Shown: positions 28,270 through 36,791, counted from the stretch's first letter. The stretch is 64,000 nucleotides of DNA from an uncultured Lachnospiraceae bacterium (GCA_910578555.1 CAJTPS010000015.1:19543-83542); one strand, 5' to 3'. Numbers and translations are program-made. The notes: generated by a model from the letters alone, not told the origin.

Positions 28270-28884
28270 ATGAGAAACCAAATGCCTAAATTATATGCCT
28301 TAATTCTTACATTACTGCTGATAACGATCGTGACAGGATGCGGGGAAGTGTTTCGAACCGAAGTAAATAAAAATCCTGATGATGATATTTCAGAAGCAAT
28401 TTTTGAAACAATAGGCAGGAAAAAAATGTATTATTATGGTAAACACTACAGTAACTCGGGTGAAGTCGCGTGGTATGAGTATATGGTACATGACTATGAA
28501 GATGAAGACGTGTTGACAGATATGATAAAAGCTGTCAATGCAGTTGTGAAAGAAAAGGAGATATCGGAAAAGATATGTTTGGCGATTCGTGAAAAAATAC
28601 CGGGAGGTGGAGGAACTGAAGGGGTAGTTTCCTTAAGCAATTATTATGAAACCGAAAATGGATATGAAAAATATGAATCCCTTCAAAACCTATATATTCA
28701 TGGAACTGAAGACTCCATCAAAGGAAATGCCAGTCCATATAATAAGGCAGCAATTTACATAAACATACCTGACATCAAAAGATTAGTTGTCGAAAAAAAG
28801 ATAGCCAAAACCGCAGAAGAGGAAGGAATCGATTGGTACGAGATATGGCCGGATCTGGAGTACTACGAGGTTCTTGAGAATTAG
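28270..28884 (+). CDS. Lipoprotein, putative immunity protein paralog 1
   Basis: A 204-residue protein with a lipoprotein signal peptide ending in IVTGC (lipobox) and a charged mature part. Start at 28270 is preferred over 28255, since GAGGG lies seven bases upstream and the paralog at 29105 begins equivalently. It overlaps or abuts the stop of the VWA gene in a TAATG context. Shared features with paralog 2: NPDDDISEAI, YYGKHYSNS, EKIPGG and the end EEEGIDWYEIWPDLEYYEVLEN. No known family recognised. Position directly after a toxin-like tail, duplication, and surface anchoring suggest that it protects the producer from the extracellular tail domain; this is inference. Confidence 0.75.
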   Translation: MRNQMPKLYALILTLLLITIVTGCGEVFRTEVNKNPDDDISEAIFETIGRKKMYYYGKHYSNSGEVAWYEYMVHDYEDEDVLTDMIKAVNAVVKEKEISEKICLAIREKIPGGGGTEGVVSLSNYYETENGYEKYESLQNLYIHGTEDSIKGNASPYNKAAIYINIPDIKRLVVEKKIAKTAEEEGIDWYEIWPDLEYYEVLEN

Positions 28885-28894
28885 TTTTTATGGA

Positions 28895-28931
28895 CTGCCG
28901 CTTTAGCGAATGGATATTCGTGAAGCGGCAG
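28895..28931 (+). repeat. Hairpin repeat copy 1 (downstream of lipoprotein 1)
   Basis: CTGCCGCTT ... AAGCGGCAG palindrome, 37 bases, with an inner GCGAAT/ATTCGT match. Near-identical copies follow at 29727 and 29993 and a half copy at about 30764, one after each immunity-like gene or remnant. May act as terminator/processing site. Confidence 0.75.
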
Positions 28932-28946
28932 CTTCCTATCGATCTT

Positions 28947-29092
28947 TTAGGAGTGTATAGTACGCTAACAATCAGCCTATGCAATACAAATATATTTTTG
29001 AAGTGGTGAGTTAGGGACAAGTCTTTTATATTGATTATGATATGTATGCGAAAAATCCAGACTATTCTTCCAATATCTTGTCAGTGTATTAA
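28947..29092 (+). pseudogene. Duplicated 3' end (tail) of the VWA/peptidase-like gene
   Basis: From 28970 to 29092 the reading frame gives QPMQYKYIFEVVS, a stop, then GQVFYIDYDMYAKN and a terminal SNILSVY. That is the same as the last ~40 residues of the upstream VWA protein, with Trp changed to an amber codon. Homology extends left to about 28947 with a one-base deletion. It stops 12 bp before lipoprotein paralog 2. This is a non-functional remnant of a toxin tail left by duplication of a tail-plus-immunity unit. Confidence 0.88.
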
Positions 29093-29104
29093 TAAGGAGT
29101 TGTT

Positions 29105-29716
29105 ATGAAAAAACGAATGCCTAAAATATATACATTAATTCTTTTACTACTGTCATCAATGATTGTGGCAGGATGCGGGGAAGGGTTTCGGGCCGACGTA
29201 AATAAAAGACCCGATGACGATATTTCAGAAGCAATCTATGAAGCGGTAGGCAGGAAAAAAGTATATTATTATAGTAAAAGATCAGATAACTCGGAAAAGA
29301 TTGTTTTTTATGAGTATTTGGTACATGACTATGAAGATGAAAACGTTCTGACAGATATGGTGGAAGCAGTCAATGAAGTCATGGAAAAAGAAAATATAGA
29401 GAACAAAATACGTTTAGTTATTCGAGAAAAAATACCAGGAGGAGTCGAGGCAGTAGCAAGCTTACGTAATTATTATGAGGGAGAAAACGGATGCGAACAA
29501 TATGAGATGCTCCAGTGCTTGTATATCACTGGAACTGAACACTCCTTTAGGCGACAACAAGGAAGCCCGTATGATAAAATATCAACCTACATTAATCTGC
29601 CGGACATCAAAAGCTTGGTTGTCAGCGAAAAGATAGCCAAAACCGCAGAAGAGGAAGGAATCGACTGGTACGAGATCTGGCCGGATCTGGAATACTACGA
29701 AGTTCTGGAGAATTAG
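29105..29716 (+). CDS. Lipoprotein, putative immunity protein paralog 2
   Basis: A 203-residue paralog of the lipoprotein at 28270 (same signal peptide style, lipobox IVAGC, same DDDISEAIYEAVGRKK segment and the same last 22 residues). GGAG stands eight bases before the ATG. It is preceded by a tail remnant of the VWA protein and followed by another copy of the hairpin repeat. The middle third (KSF/RRQQGSPYDKIS region) diverges most from paralog 1. The pair could give immunity to variant tails. Surface-anchored location inferred from the lipobox. Confidence 0.75.
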   Translation: MKKRMPKIYTLILLLLSSMIVAGCGEGFRADVNKRPDDDISEAIYEAVGRKKVYYYSKRSDNSEKIVFYEYLVHDYEDENVLTDMVEAVNEVMEKENIENKIRLVIREKIPGGVEAVASLRNYYEGENGCEQYEMLQCLYITGTEHSFRRQQGSPYDKISTYINLPDIKSLVVSEKIAKTAEEEGIDWYEIWPDLEYYEVLEN

Positions 29717-29726
29717 TTTTTGTGGA

Positions 29727-29762
29727 CTGCCGCTTTAGCGAAAGGATATTCGCGAAGCGGCG
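29727..29762 (+). repeat. Hairpin repeat copy 2
   Basis: Same CTGCCGCTTTAGCGAA ... GAAGCGGC element as at 28895, here after lipoprotein paralog 2. Confidence 0.75.
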
Positions 29763-29775
29763 GTTTCCTTAGAAG

Positions 29776-29976
29776 GTGGTCATGCCTTGCGAGACTTTTG
29801 GAGGGTATAATGAAGTATCAACCTATGAAAATCTGAAAGATATTAAATCATTAATTCTTGAAGTAGATATTAATGAAAGAATGGAAGAAGGGGGAGTAGA
29901 CTGGTATGAGATCTGGCCGGATCTGGAACATTATGATATTTATAATGAGGTTGATAGAACCACAACCAGAAACTGA
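29776..29976 (+). pseudogene. Truncated lipoprotein paralog 3 (C-terminal fragment)
   Basis: An open frame of 66 codons without signal peptide. Its middle reads YENLKDIKSLILEVDINERMEEGGVDWYEIWPDLEHYDIYN, which aligns with the last ~45 residues of paralogs 1 and 2. The N-terminal two thirds are gone. There is a possible GTG start at 29776 but no good ribosome site, so I treat it as a gene remnant. Flanked by hairpin repeats on both sides. Confidence 0.7.
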
Positions 29977-29992
29977 GTTATAGGTTATGAGA

Positions 29993-30029
29993 CTGCCGCT
30001 TTAGCGAATGACTATTCGTGAAGCGGCAG
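29993..30029 (+). repeat. Hairpin repeat copy 3
   Basis: Third copy of the CTGCCGCTTTAGCGAAT ... AAGCGGCAG element. A decayed half copy (GCGAAT...ATTCGTGAAGCGACAG) remains at 30764-30789. Confidence 0.75.
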
Positions 30030-30075
30030 GTTCCTTAGAAGGTAGACATGCTTTGTGGGACTATAGGAGGTGAAG

Positions 30076-30674
30076 ATGTATTTATCTTATGTAAAGATAG
30101 TGGGAATGATTGTTATGTTGGTTTGTATTCTAAGCGCTTGTGGTCATAAGCATGAGGCGTATAGTAGGGGAGATAATCTATATATAGACGGTGAAAAGTA
30201 TATTACAATATCCGATTGTCTTTATAATGAGTCAAATAAAAAAATATGCAGAGACAAAGAGGATAGAACTGTATTGTTTATGAAGTGGAAGGAAATCAGG
30301 AGCATACTTATGTGGTGTACCGTTGCTTATGGGATGCAGAATTATTTGTGAAAGGATCCTATATTCCTGATGAGACCTTTGTAAGCGCGGTATGCTTTGG
30401 ATGGAATACTGATAATTATATTTGCGACAAGAAAATCATTGACTGTGTTTTGTCTTTAACAAATAATGATGAATTTATTGATAACAGCGATGAGATTATG
30501 GATGCGCAAAACAGAGGAAGGAAGATCTATGTAAAATATGGAGATGAAGTTGTTGGAAAGTATATAGGAAAAATCTTTTTATATCAGAACCAGTACATGT
30601 ATTACAGCTATAACGAACAAATAGTAACGGTACTTACGGATGATCAGATTAAGTTGCTTGAGAAATATTTATAA
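30076..30674 (+). pseudogene. Lipoprotein gene broken by a frameshift
   Basis: The first frame (ATG 30076, AGGAGG five bases upstream) encodes a signal peptide with lipobox ILSAC and runs to 30351. The true continuation switches frame at about 30262-30290 (VYEVEGNQEHTYVVYRCLW...) and ends at 30674 with DDQIKLLEKYL. Correcting one indel gives a ~199-residue lipoprotein, the same size as the two neighbours but with little sequence identity. It is therefore a different lipoprotein inserted in the same ladder. Function unknown; possible immunity to another tail variant. Confidence 0.65.
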
Positions 30675-30770
30675 TGCAGAAAGGAAACACCAGCCCTTAT
30701 AACAAGGTATCAATTTTACCAACTTGCCAGACATCAAAAGGTTAGTTGTCACTGAAAAGATATGCGAATA
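30675..30770 (+). pseudogene. Short decayed remnant of the immunity-like lipoprotein family
   Basis: Directly after the stop at 30674 the sequence encodes KGNTSPYNKVS and, after a shift, LPDIKRLVVTEKI. These are the internal segments of paralogs 1 and 2 (GNASPYNKAA, IPDIKRLVVEKKI). No start, interrupted. Downstream, 30771-30986 holds a half hairpin repeat and nothing else convincing. Confidence 0.6.
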
Positions 30771-30986
30771 AGTATTCGTGAAGCGACAGACGCCTCAGAA
30801 GACAATATTGATGAAGAACACTAAGAAGAGCCTTTTAATTAAAATATGTGTGAGTCCTGATACATTGGCCATAGGAGTTAAAGCCTTTATAGTCGTAATC
30901 GGCCGCTTTATAGCAGCATAAGATAAGCCGATATATAATATATCCATAAAACACATAACAATATGGACGAGGGGAGGGTACCACCC

Positions 30987-32054
30987 GTGAGTATACAGAT
31001 CAACAATTTTCAGCCATCCTATGTCAGTACGGAAGCGCTGGCGAAGTCTGATTGCAGTGAAAAATTGAATTATCACAAGGATACCCTTGTAAAGTATGCG
31101 TTCAACACAACCGATCAGAACGGTAATAAAATCATGGATAAATTGAGTCATGCGGAAACAATGGAACTGATGAACCACGTCAGCAGGCAGTACGGGGACA
31201 ATGTGCTGGTGCAGTTTTCCGGGGATGCGCTGGATATTCTGCAGAATGATGTCAAGGGGCAGTATTCCATGCTGAACGAGGAAGCGATCAGGCAGATGGA
31301 AGAGAAGGCGGCACGGCTTGCGGAATTTGTCAAACCGGCGCAGGAGCTATGGATGCGGATTGGAAATATACGGACTGATGTGAAATTTCAGGAGAGCCTG
31401 AAAGGAATGGATAATCACATCGCTCAGGCGGCTTTTTCCATTATCAAAACGGATCTCCTTCCCCATGACATTGGCAATATGACGGAACAGCAGCGTCAGG
31501 ATCTTATTTCTTTTGGTATGGAGAAAGCGAGATATCTTGCCGGGAAGATGGGAGACAAAGGGGCACTGTTTCTTGAGGCCATGGAAGAAGTTGCGAAGTA
31601 CGGCATGAGCGGCAAGACGGACTCAGCCGGAAAAGTTACCTATAACATACAGTGGGGACCGCCGCCCGGCTGGCCGGACGATCACGTGAATACGAGCGAA
31701 CTGATGCAGGAGGTTTCACCCGATCAATGGAAAATTTATCAGGATATGAGCCGCCGGGCGCAAAGAACGGGGGATATTGAACTGAGCAGGAAAGCAAACC
31801 GCTTCTTTTGGGACTGGGAGAAGTGGGCTTACCAGCACCGCAGTAAAGAGGTCAATGAGATCAAATCCCGCTACACGGTATGGCAGCAGGAGCTAAGCAA
31901 GATTACTGTAAAGAAGTTTGATAACATAGACCGGACTGATACAGACAGTCTGCTTGACAGCGTCATCAGACAGAACACGTCATTGGACAGTGACTTTCTG
32001 CAGAAAAATATGGAGCGGTTTGAGGCGGCAATGAACAGAGATTATGAGGAATAG
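30987..32054 (+). CDS. Hypothetical protein (355 aa) between the two VWA loci
   Basis: A soluble, mostly helical protein with no signal peptide. The frame opens at 30963, but GTG at 30987 has GGGGAGGG eight bases upstream and is the better start (VSIQINNFQPSYVST). Visible stretches: NGNKIMDKLSHAETMELMNHV in the first third, a charged helix EEAIRQMEEKAARLAEF, a WGPPPGWPDDH turn about two thirds in, and a coiled C-terminal part. I do not recognise a family. Its GC content is higher than that of the lipoprotein ladder just upstream. It sits between two toxin-like loci, so a role as a chaperone, effector or passenger is possible, but nothing in the sequence decides. Confidence 0.6.
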   Translation: MSIQINNFQPSYVSTEALAKSDCSEKLNYHKDTLVKYAFNTTDQNGNKIMDKLSHAETMELMNHVSRQYGDNVLVQFSGDALDILQNDVKGQYSMLNEEAIRQMEEKAARLAEFVKPAQELWMRIGNIRTDVKFQESLKGMDNHIAQAAFSIIKTDLLPHDIGNMTEQQRQDLISFGMEKARYLAGKMGDKGALFLEAMEEVAKYGMSGKTDSAGKVTYNIQWGPPPGWPDDHVNTSELMQEVSPDQWKIYQDMSRRAQRTGDIELSRKANRFFWDWEKWAYQHRSKEVNEIKSRYTVWQQELSKITVKKFDNIDRTDTDSLLDSVIRQNTSLDSDFLQKNMERFEAAMNRDYEE

Positions 32055-32167
32055 GTACAGTACGTGATAAGATATTAACTTTCAAACACTGGAAGAGCTG
32101 GACGGTTCTTCCTTTTTTATGCAAAAATAACGCGCCAGAAGACCTCCTATTGTCGTTCACAACAAAA

Positions 32168-32241
32168 AAACGACCAAAATCAGCAAAAAAATGTCGTTTC
32201 GCGAAAAAATGTTGATTTTAACTATGAAAATAGAATATGAT
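32168..32241 (+). promoter_or_regulatory. Promoter block P2 of the second VWA protein gene (copy of 25416-25489)
   Basis: AAACGAC/GTCGTTT inverted repeat (32168-32174, 32193-32199), then TTGATT (32212-32217), 18 bp and TATGAT (32236-32241). Spacing and nearly all bases equal those of block P1. Confidence 0.65.
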
Positions 32242-32267
32242 AACAGAAAAACTTAAAGGGGGAAATC

Positions 32268-35200
32268 ATGAGGTACTTTAAAAAAGGTTTTAAACAATTT
32301 ATTGCATTATTTACGGTAGCGGTGTTGCTTGTTAGCAGCGTGCCCTGTTCTGTGAAGGCGCAGGAAACTGCACAAAGAGTTTATACGCACGAGGGATATG
32401 AGATTACTTATTCAGTATCAGGCAGATGGAGTGGAAACCAGAACATTAACATAACAGTTTCTAATACAGACGTGCAGGATATCTGCGGCTGGGCGGTTTC
32501 CTTTGTTCCCGGTGGGAAGATTTATAACATCTGGGATGCCCGGATTATAGCCGGTGGAGACGGGGAGGATACCACAGCAGAGTACCTGATCAGAAGTGAG
32601 AGCTATAACGGTCGTATTCCGGCAGGTGGTTCCATAAGCTTTGGATATCAGGTGGCGACAGACTCCGAGGAATACCCGGCGGATATAAAGCTTTGTGCGG
32701 AAAAAGTTATCTTGCCCGAAGAGGCGTACACTGTATCTCTCAACATTCAGAGCGACTGGCAGACGGGGGCTACGGGAGAGATTGTATTGCAGAATACAGG
32801 AGAGAATGATCTTTATTTCTGGGAGCTTGCGTTTGATACCAATATCTGTATCAACAGCGTGTGGAACGCACGGCTGTCAGAAGATTCGGCTGAGGGTGGT
32901 TCTTATTTTGTAAAGGCCAGTGATGATACAGCAACTATCGCGCCGGGCAGTGAGGTGAGAATCGGTTTTAATGCAACCAAGGATGCCGATGTACAGGCTA
33001 TGATAGAGAATATTTCCTTGTCCCACACTTCTGTCAATAGTACAATAAGTGATGAAGGAAAGGGGGATGAGGAAGAGAACGATAAAGGGGATAATGATAA
33101 GGAAGACAACGATCAGGAAGGGAATGAAACCGAAGAGAATGATCAGGATTATTATGAGAAGATCGCAGAAGTGATGCAGCGATACGATGAGTCAACCTAC
33201 TCGCTGGATACAGATGGAGATGGATTAAAGGATTGTGAAGAAGAAATCATCGGGACGGATTTACATACAGCGGATACGGATGGGGATTCTCTTTCTGATT
33301 ATGATGAGGTATATCAAACATATACAGATCCTCTTGTGTCTGATTCGGCGGTGCCCGGCTGCTCTGACGGAGAAATTGACAGCGATGGGGATGGCATTTC
33401 GAATATGATGGAAATAGAGCTGGGGACTAATCCGCTCGCGGCAGACACAGATGATGATGGCATTTCAGACAGCGATGAGATTAATGTCTATGGAACGAAT
33501 CCTAACCTGATCGATACAGACGGTGACGGGATTGAAGATCAACATGAGTTGACGCTCGGTCTTGACCCGTTGAAGAAGGATTCTGATGGCGATGGCATTG
33601 AGGATGGAGAGACACTGTTTTCACAGGAGACAGAGGCTGTATTTGAAAATAATGCATATGTAAGCAGGGTTCATGTAAAGGCGGAGGCTACCAACTTGTT
33701 CCCGGAAGTGACAGACATCAGGGAAAATCCCCGCTGCCTGAATGCGGATTTTGAAGCGGCCGGGGTATTTGGCACACCGGTGGAGATTGATACCAGATCA
33801 GATATCGAGACAGCGCAGATCGCATTTTATCTCCAAGAGGGATATAACGTGAACGATTATGTGGTGCTGTGGTATGATGAAGAAAACAGCAGGTTTGTGG
33901 AGTGTGATACGGAGTATAATGAAGCCGAAGGAATTGTCAGTGCGAATACCACGCATTTCAGTATTTATTTTCTTGCTTTAAAAGGAAAATGGAAAGGTTT
34001 GCTGGAAGATTTCTATAAAAATGCAACGTGTGCTTTTGAAACGGTTCTGGTGGTTGACTGCTCTGAAAGTATGAAAGTAAGTGATGCTACTTATGCAGAT
34101 TTTTCTTATGGATACAGCACATCCACGAGACGTAAAGATATCTGTAAGGCATTTTACAGCAAGGTAAATGATACTAATAAACAGGGTGTTGTGTTTTTCA
34201 ATGAAAATGGCGGCGTACTGGCAAGCTTAGGCTCTACAAAGACGGAACTCAGCAACACACTGAGAGAGATATGTAATGGCTATAATACCAATATCAAGAC
34301 AGCATTGGGAGTGGCATTGGATGAGGTGCTGTCTTCCGGCGACCAGAATGCTGCGAAGAGCATTGTGCTTATTTCCGATGGCGGCGTAAAGTACGGTGGC
34401 GATACCCTGTTCTATGACAGGGAAGTACTAGAGCGTGCTAAAGCAGAGAATGTGCGGATTTATACCGTGGCAGTCGGCGATAATGCAGTGAAGGAAAATC
34501 TGGAAGAGATCGCAAATGTTACGGATGGCCTGGCATTTACTTATAGAATTAATAATTCCTCTGATATTGTAGATGAAATTTTTGCCCATCAGGCATATCA
34601 TAATTATATCAATGTAACCTCTACTGAGCAGATTAAGGAGGAGGATATTCTGGGAAGTGAGGCTTACCTGAGGAAATTGAGGATGCGTGTGCCCCTGTAT
34701 CTGCCTGGTATGCCTGGAACCTATAATACCTTATGTGGCATTAAAGTTTTAATTATGATGAGTGATTATGATACCTATTCCAAGCACAGTGATCCCGATG
34801 AAATTCCGGATGACATGTGGGATGCTTACTGTACGGAGTTCAATAAAGCGATCCGTGGTTCTGATGTAGATACTGAGGATATTCATTACTTCAGGAATAA
34901 ACTGAATAGAGCGCCGGTTACAAGGGATGAATTGATTGCTGAGAAAGAGAAATGGAAGCTCCTGTCAATAGGCAATTCACTATATCATATGTATGGAGAA
35001 GATGGGTTATTTAATACAAAATTTATCTCCAATGAGGGGGAAGGGAAATATGAAGGGGTGTATAATAAAGAGGGGTTGCTGCTGGCAGAAGAAAATGATC
35101 CTGTAAATATGGGAACATACAATTATAGCAGCGCGACAATTAATGCACTATTACATCTCACATTGGACATGATTCCATATTATAGATGGGGAAATGCGAA

Positions 35201-35303
35201 GGGATATGAGGCCGGGAAGAAGAGGAGTATAAAAGATTTTTATGCTAATCAAGAAGCTCAGGATGCATATAACAAAATAAAGGAGCAGATGGAAAATAGC
35301 TAG
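32268..35303 (+). CDS. Secreted CBM2-like / TSP3 / VWA protein with unknown C-terminal domain (1011 aa)
   Basis: Signal peptide (residues 1-33) ending near SVKAQE. Two tandem beta-sandwich domains (about 35-145 and 148-265) have the W...W pattern of CBM2-type cellulose-binding modules (ICGWAVSFVPGG, LYFWELAFDTN). Then an acidic Asp/Glu/Asn linker, five to six TSP3-type calcium repeats (DTDGDGLKDCEE etc., about 310-445), a beta domain like that of the first VWA protein, a VWA domain (about 585-770) with MIDAS DCSES, and a ~240-residue tail with no family I know (GTYNTLCGIKVLIMM, NALLHLTLDMIPYYRW). AAGGGGG lies seven bases before the ATG. No sortase motif seen, so probably released or held by carbohydrate binding. 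Followed by four small membrane-protein paralogs. Confidence 0.82.
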   Translation: MRYFKKGFKQFIALFTVAVLLVSSVPCSVKAQETAQRVYTHEGYEITYSVSGRWSGNQNINITVSNTDVQDICGWAVSFVPGGKIYNIWDARIIAGGDGEDTTAEYLIRSESYNGRIPAGGSISFGYQVATDSEEYPADIKLCAEKVILPEEAYTVSLNIQSDWQTGATGEIVLQNTGENDLYFWELAFDTNICINSVWNARLSEDSAEGGSYFVKASDDTATIAPGSEVRIGFNATKDADVQAMIENISLSHTSVNSTISDEGKGDEEENDKGDNDKEDNDQEGNETEENDQDYYEKIAEVMQRYDESTYSLDTDGDGLKDCEEEIIGTDLHTADTDGDSLSDYDEVYQTYTDPLVSDSAVPGCSDGEIDSDGDGISNMMEIELGTNPLAADTDDDGISDSDEINVYGTNPNLIDTDGDGIEDQHELTLGLDPLKKDSDGDGIEDGETLFSQETEAVFENNAYVSRVHVKAEATNLFPEVTDIRENPRCLNADFEAAGVFGTPVEIDTRSDIETAQIAFYLQEGYNVNDYVVLWYDEENSRFVECDTEYNEAEGIVSANTTHFSIYFLALKGKWKGLLEDFYKNATCAFETVLVVDCSESMKVSDATYADFSYGYSTSTRRKDICKAFYSKVNDTNKQGVVFFNENGGVLASLGSTKTELSNTLREICNGYNTNIKTALGVALDEVLSSGDQNAAKSIVLISDGGVKYGGDTLFYDREVLERAKAENVRIYTVAVGDNAVKENLEEIANVTDGLAFTYRINNSSDIVDEIFAHQAYHNYINVTSTEQIKEEDILGSEAYLRKLRMRVPLYLPGMPGTYNTLCGIKVLIMMSDYDTYSKHSDPDEIPDDMWDAYCTEFNKAIRGSDVDTEDIHYFRNKLNRAPVTRDELIAEKEKWKLLSIGNSLYHMYGEDGLFNTKFISNEGEGKYEGVYNKEGLLLAEENDPVNMGTYNYSSATINALLHLTLDMIPYYRWGNAKGYEAGKKRSIKDFYANQEAQDAYNKIKEQMENS

Positions 35304-35443
35304 AAAAAGCAGATTGCTTGCAATATTTCTGTTATTCATTCGGGCATAAATATGCTAAAACGTTATGAATGCGAACGACAAGAGAGTATAATGGTAATAT
35401 GAAGAAATATAAGAATAGATTTTGCTGTGGGAGGAAGAAAACG

Positions 35444-35812
35444 ATGAATCAAGAAAAAAAAATACGTCTGCTGCTAGTGCCATTGATTTTTATAGTACTT
35501 TTATATGTTCCTGCGATGGGGCTTGATATTGTACCGAGTGTATTCTTTCTAGGAGGGGGGATGAGGACATGGAATCCATGTGTGTTAATACTATTTATAT
35601 CGATGTGGCTATGGTGTGCCTTATTTTACTATATGCCAATAGGCGTATATGTTGCGATGCTGGTTGTATATACGGTCATTTCCTGGAGATGGATTTTGCG
35701 ACAAAAGAAAGGTAATGTAAAGTACTTTATCGTGTGGTTTACTCTCGGCGTATTATCGATTCTAATGTACTGGAAGTGGTGGCCGGAATATTATAGTATG
35801 GTAAGTGGATAA
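35444..35812 (+). CDS. Small four-helix membrane protein, paralog 1 of 4
   Basis: A 122-residue protein with four hydrophobic helices and charged ends. Starts MNQEKKIRLLLVPLIF, with GGGAGG nine bases upstream; the in-frame extension to 35369 lacks a ribosome site. Sequence is almost identical to paralog 4 (37345), more so than to the neighbouring copies. It follows the second VWA gene by 140 bp. That gap still carries a short stub (MKKYKNRFCC) of the fragment found intact before paralogs 2-4. No known family. Repetition behind a toxin-like gene suggests immunity; inferred. Confidence 0.72.
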   Translation: MNQEKKIRLLLVPLIFIVLLYVPAMGLDIVPSVFFLGGGMRTWNPCVLILFISMWLWCALFYYMPIGVYVAMLVVYTVISWRWILRQKKGNVKYFIVWFTLGVLSILMYWKWWPEYYSMVSG

Positions 35813-35829
35813 TTAATTTTGGGGATTAT

Positions 35830-36123
35830 GCCGCTGACCGGCTATCAGTATCATATGCACGAACAAGGAGAAAATTTACACCAGCGGAGGGATATAAGTC
35901 TGACGACCGTATTGCTGCAAAATCTGAACTTTGTCCAGCTAACAATATGGGTCAGAACAGAGGACATACTTTGATCGCAGAAGAGATAATCGCATACTGC
36001 GGGCAGAATGTGAATTTCTCTTTGCGTGTCATTGTAGTAAACTGCTTTGACAGGGATAATATGAAGAACTATAAGAATAGAATCTGCTGTGGGAGGGGAG
36101 GAAGAAACGGTGGATCAAGATAA
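35830..36123 (+). pseudogene. Conserved out-of-frame coding fragment 1 (possible toxin tail) before membrane paralog 2
   Basis: A 97-codon open frame with no proper start. Contains AAKSELCPANN, GQNRGHTLIAEEIIAYCGQN, NFSLRVIVVNCFDRDN and NYKNRICCG. Its stop lies 14 bases inside the next gene (GTG 36110). Fragments 2 and 3 repeat this sequence and the same 14-base overlap. I read it as the 3' end of a deleted gene that once preceded the membrane protein. Confidence 0.6.
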
Positions 36124-36478
36124 AAAAATGCGTTTGTTGATAGTGCCAATGATTTTCACAATACTTTTATATGTTCCTGTGATGATTCTTTATATTATAT
36201 CGGATGCATACATACATGAAATGCCGGAAGTGTTATGGAATCTATGTGTGTCAATACTATGTATATCGATGCTGATATGGTGTGTCCTTTTTTTACATAT
36301 CCCAATAGGTATATATATTACGATGTTGGTTGCATATACGATTGTTTCCTGGACATGGATTTTGAGTAAAAAGAAAGGGAATGTGATGTATGCAATAGTG
36401 TGGTTTGTGCTTTGTGTATTGTCGATTCTAATGTATTGGAAGTGGTGGGAATTATATCGGGATATGATAAGTGGATAA
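36110..36478 (+). CDS. Small four-helix membrane protein, paralog 2 of 4
   Basis: A 122-residue paralog of 35444 beginning at a GTG (VDQDKKMRLLIVPMIF) with GGGAGG-rich sequence eight bases upstream. Four hydrophobic segments. The most divergent copy around residues 25-45 (ISDAYIHEMPEVLWN in place of the Gly-rich loop), which is where target specificity could differ. Overlaps the preceding coding fragment by 14 bases, suggesting original translational coupling between fragment gene and this one. Confidence 0.72.
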   Translation: MDQDKKMRLLIVPMIFTILLYVPVMILYIISDAYIHEMPEVLWNLCVSILCISMLIWCVLFLHIPIGIYITMLVAYTIVSWTWILSKKKGNVMYAIVWFVLCVLSILMYWKWWELYRDMISG

Positions 36479-36527
36479 TCAACTTTTGAGATCTTCCGTT
36501 AGCCGACTATTGGCATTGTATACATAG

Positions 36528-36791
36528 ACAGGGAGAAAATCTACACCAGCGAAGGGATATCAGCTTGATGACCTTATTGCTTTATGGTCTGAACTTTATT
36601 CAGCCAGCAATTTGTACCAGAATTGGGGACATACTTTGATCGTAGAAGAGATAATCGCATACTGCGGGCAGTATGCGAATTTCTCTTTGCGTGTCGTTGC
36701 GACACACTGCCATGACATGGATAATAGGAAGAACTATAAAAATAAACTTTGCTGCAGAGATGGGGAGGAGAAAAACGGTGAATCAGGATAA
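36528..36791 (+). pseudogene. Conserved coding fragment 2 (possible toxin tail) before membrane paralog 3
   Basis: An 87-codon open frame after a stop codon, without a start. Reads STPAKGYQLDDLIALW, SELYSASNLYQNWGHTL, IVEEIIAYCGQYANFSLRV and NYKNKLCC, aligning along its length with fragment 1 and the last two thirds with fragment 3. Overlaps the next gene by 14 bases. Best-preserved version of the family. Confidence 0.62.

Noticed and set aside
30811..30921. A 36-codon ORF with a basic start and hydrophobic end after the lipoprotein ladder
   Set aside because: No ribosome site and it lies in a stretch of decayed repeats; could be chance.
35982..36022. Strong hairpins (GCATACTGC/GCAGTATGC type) in the spacers of the membrane-paralog ladder, also at 36647 and 37223, as terminators
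   Set aside because: They fall inside the conserved out-of-frame coding fragments (encoding IIAYCGQY), lack T-runs, and the amino acid sequence is conserved, so the pairing is probably incidental.
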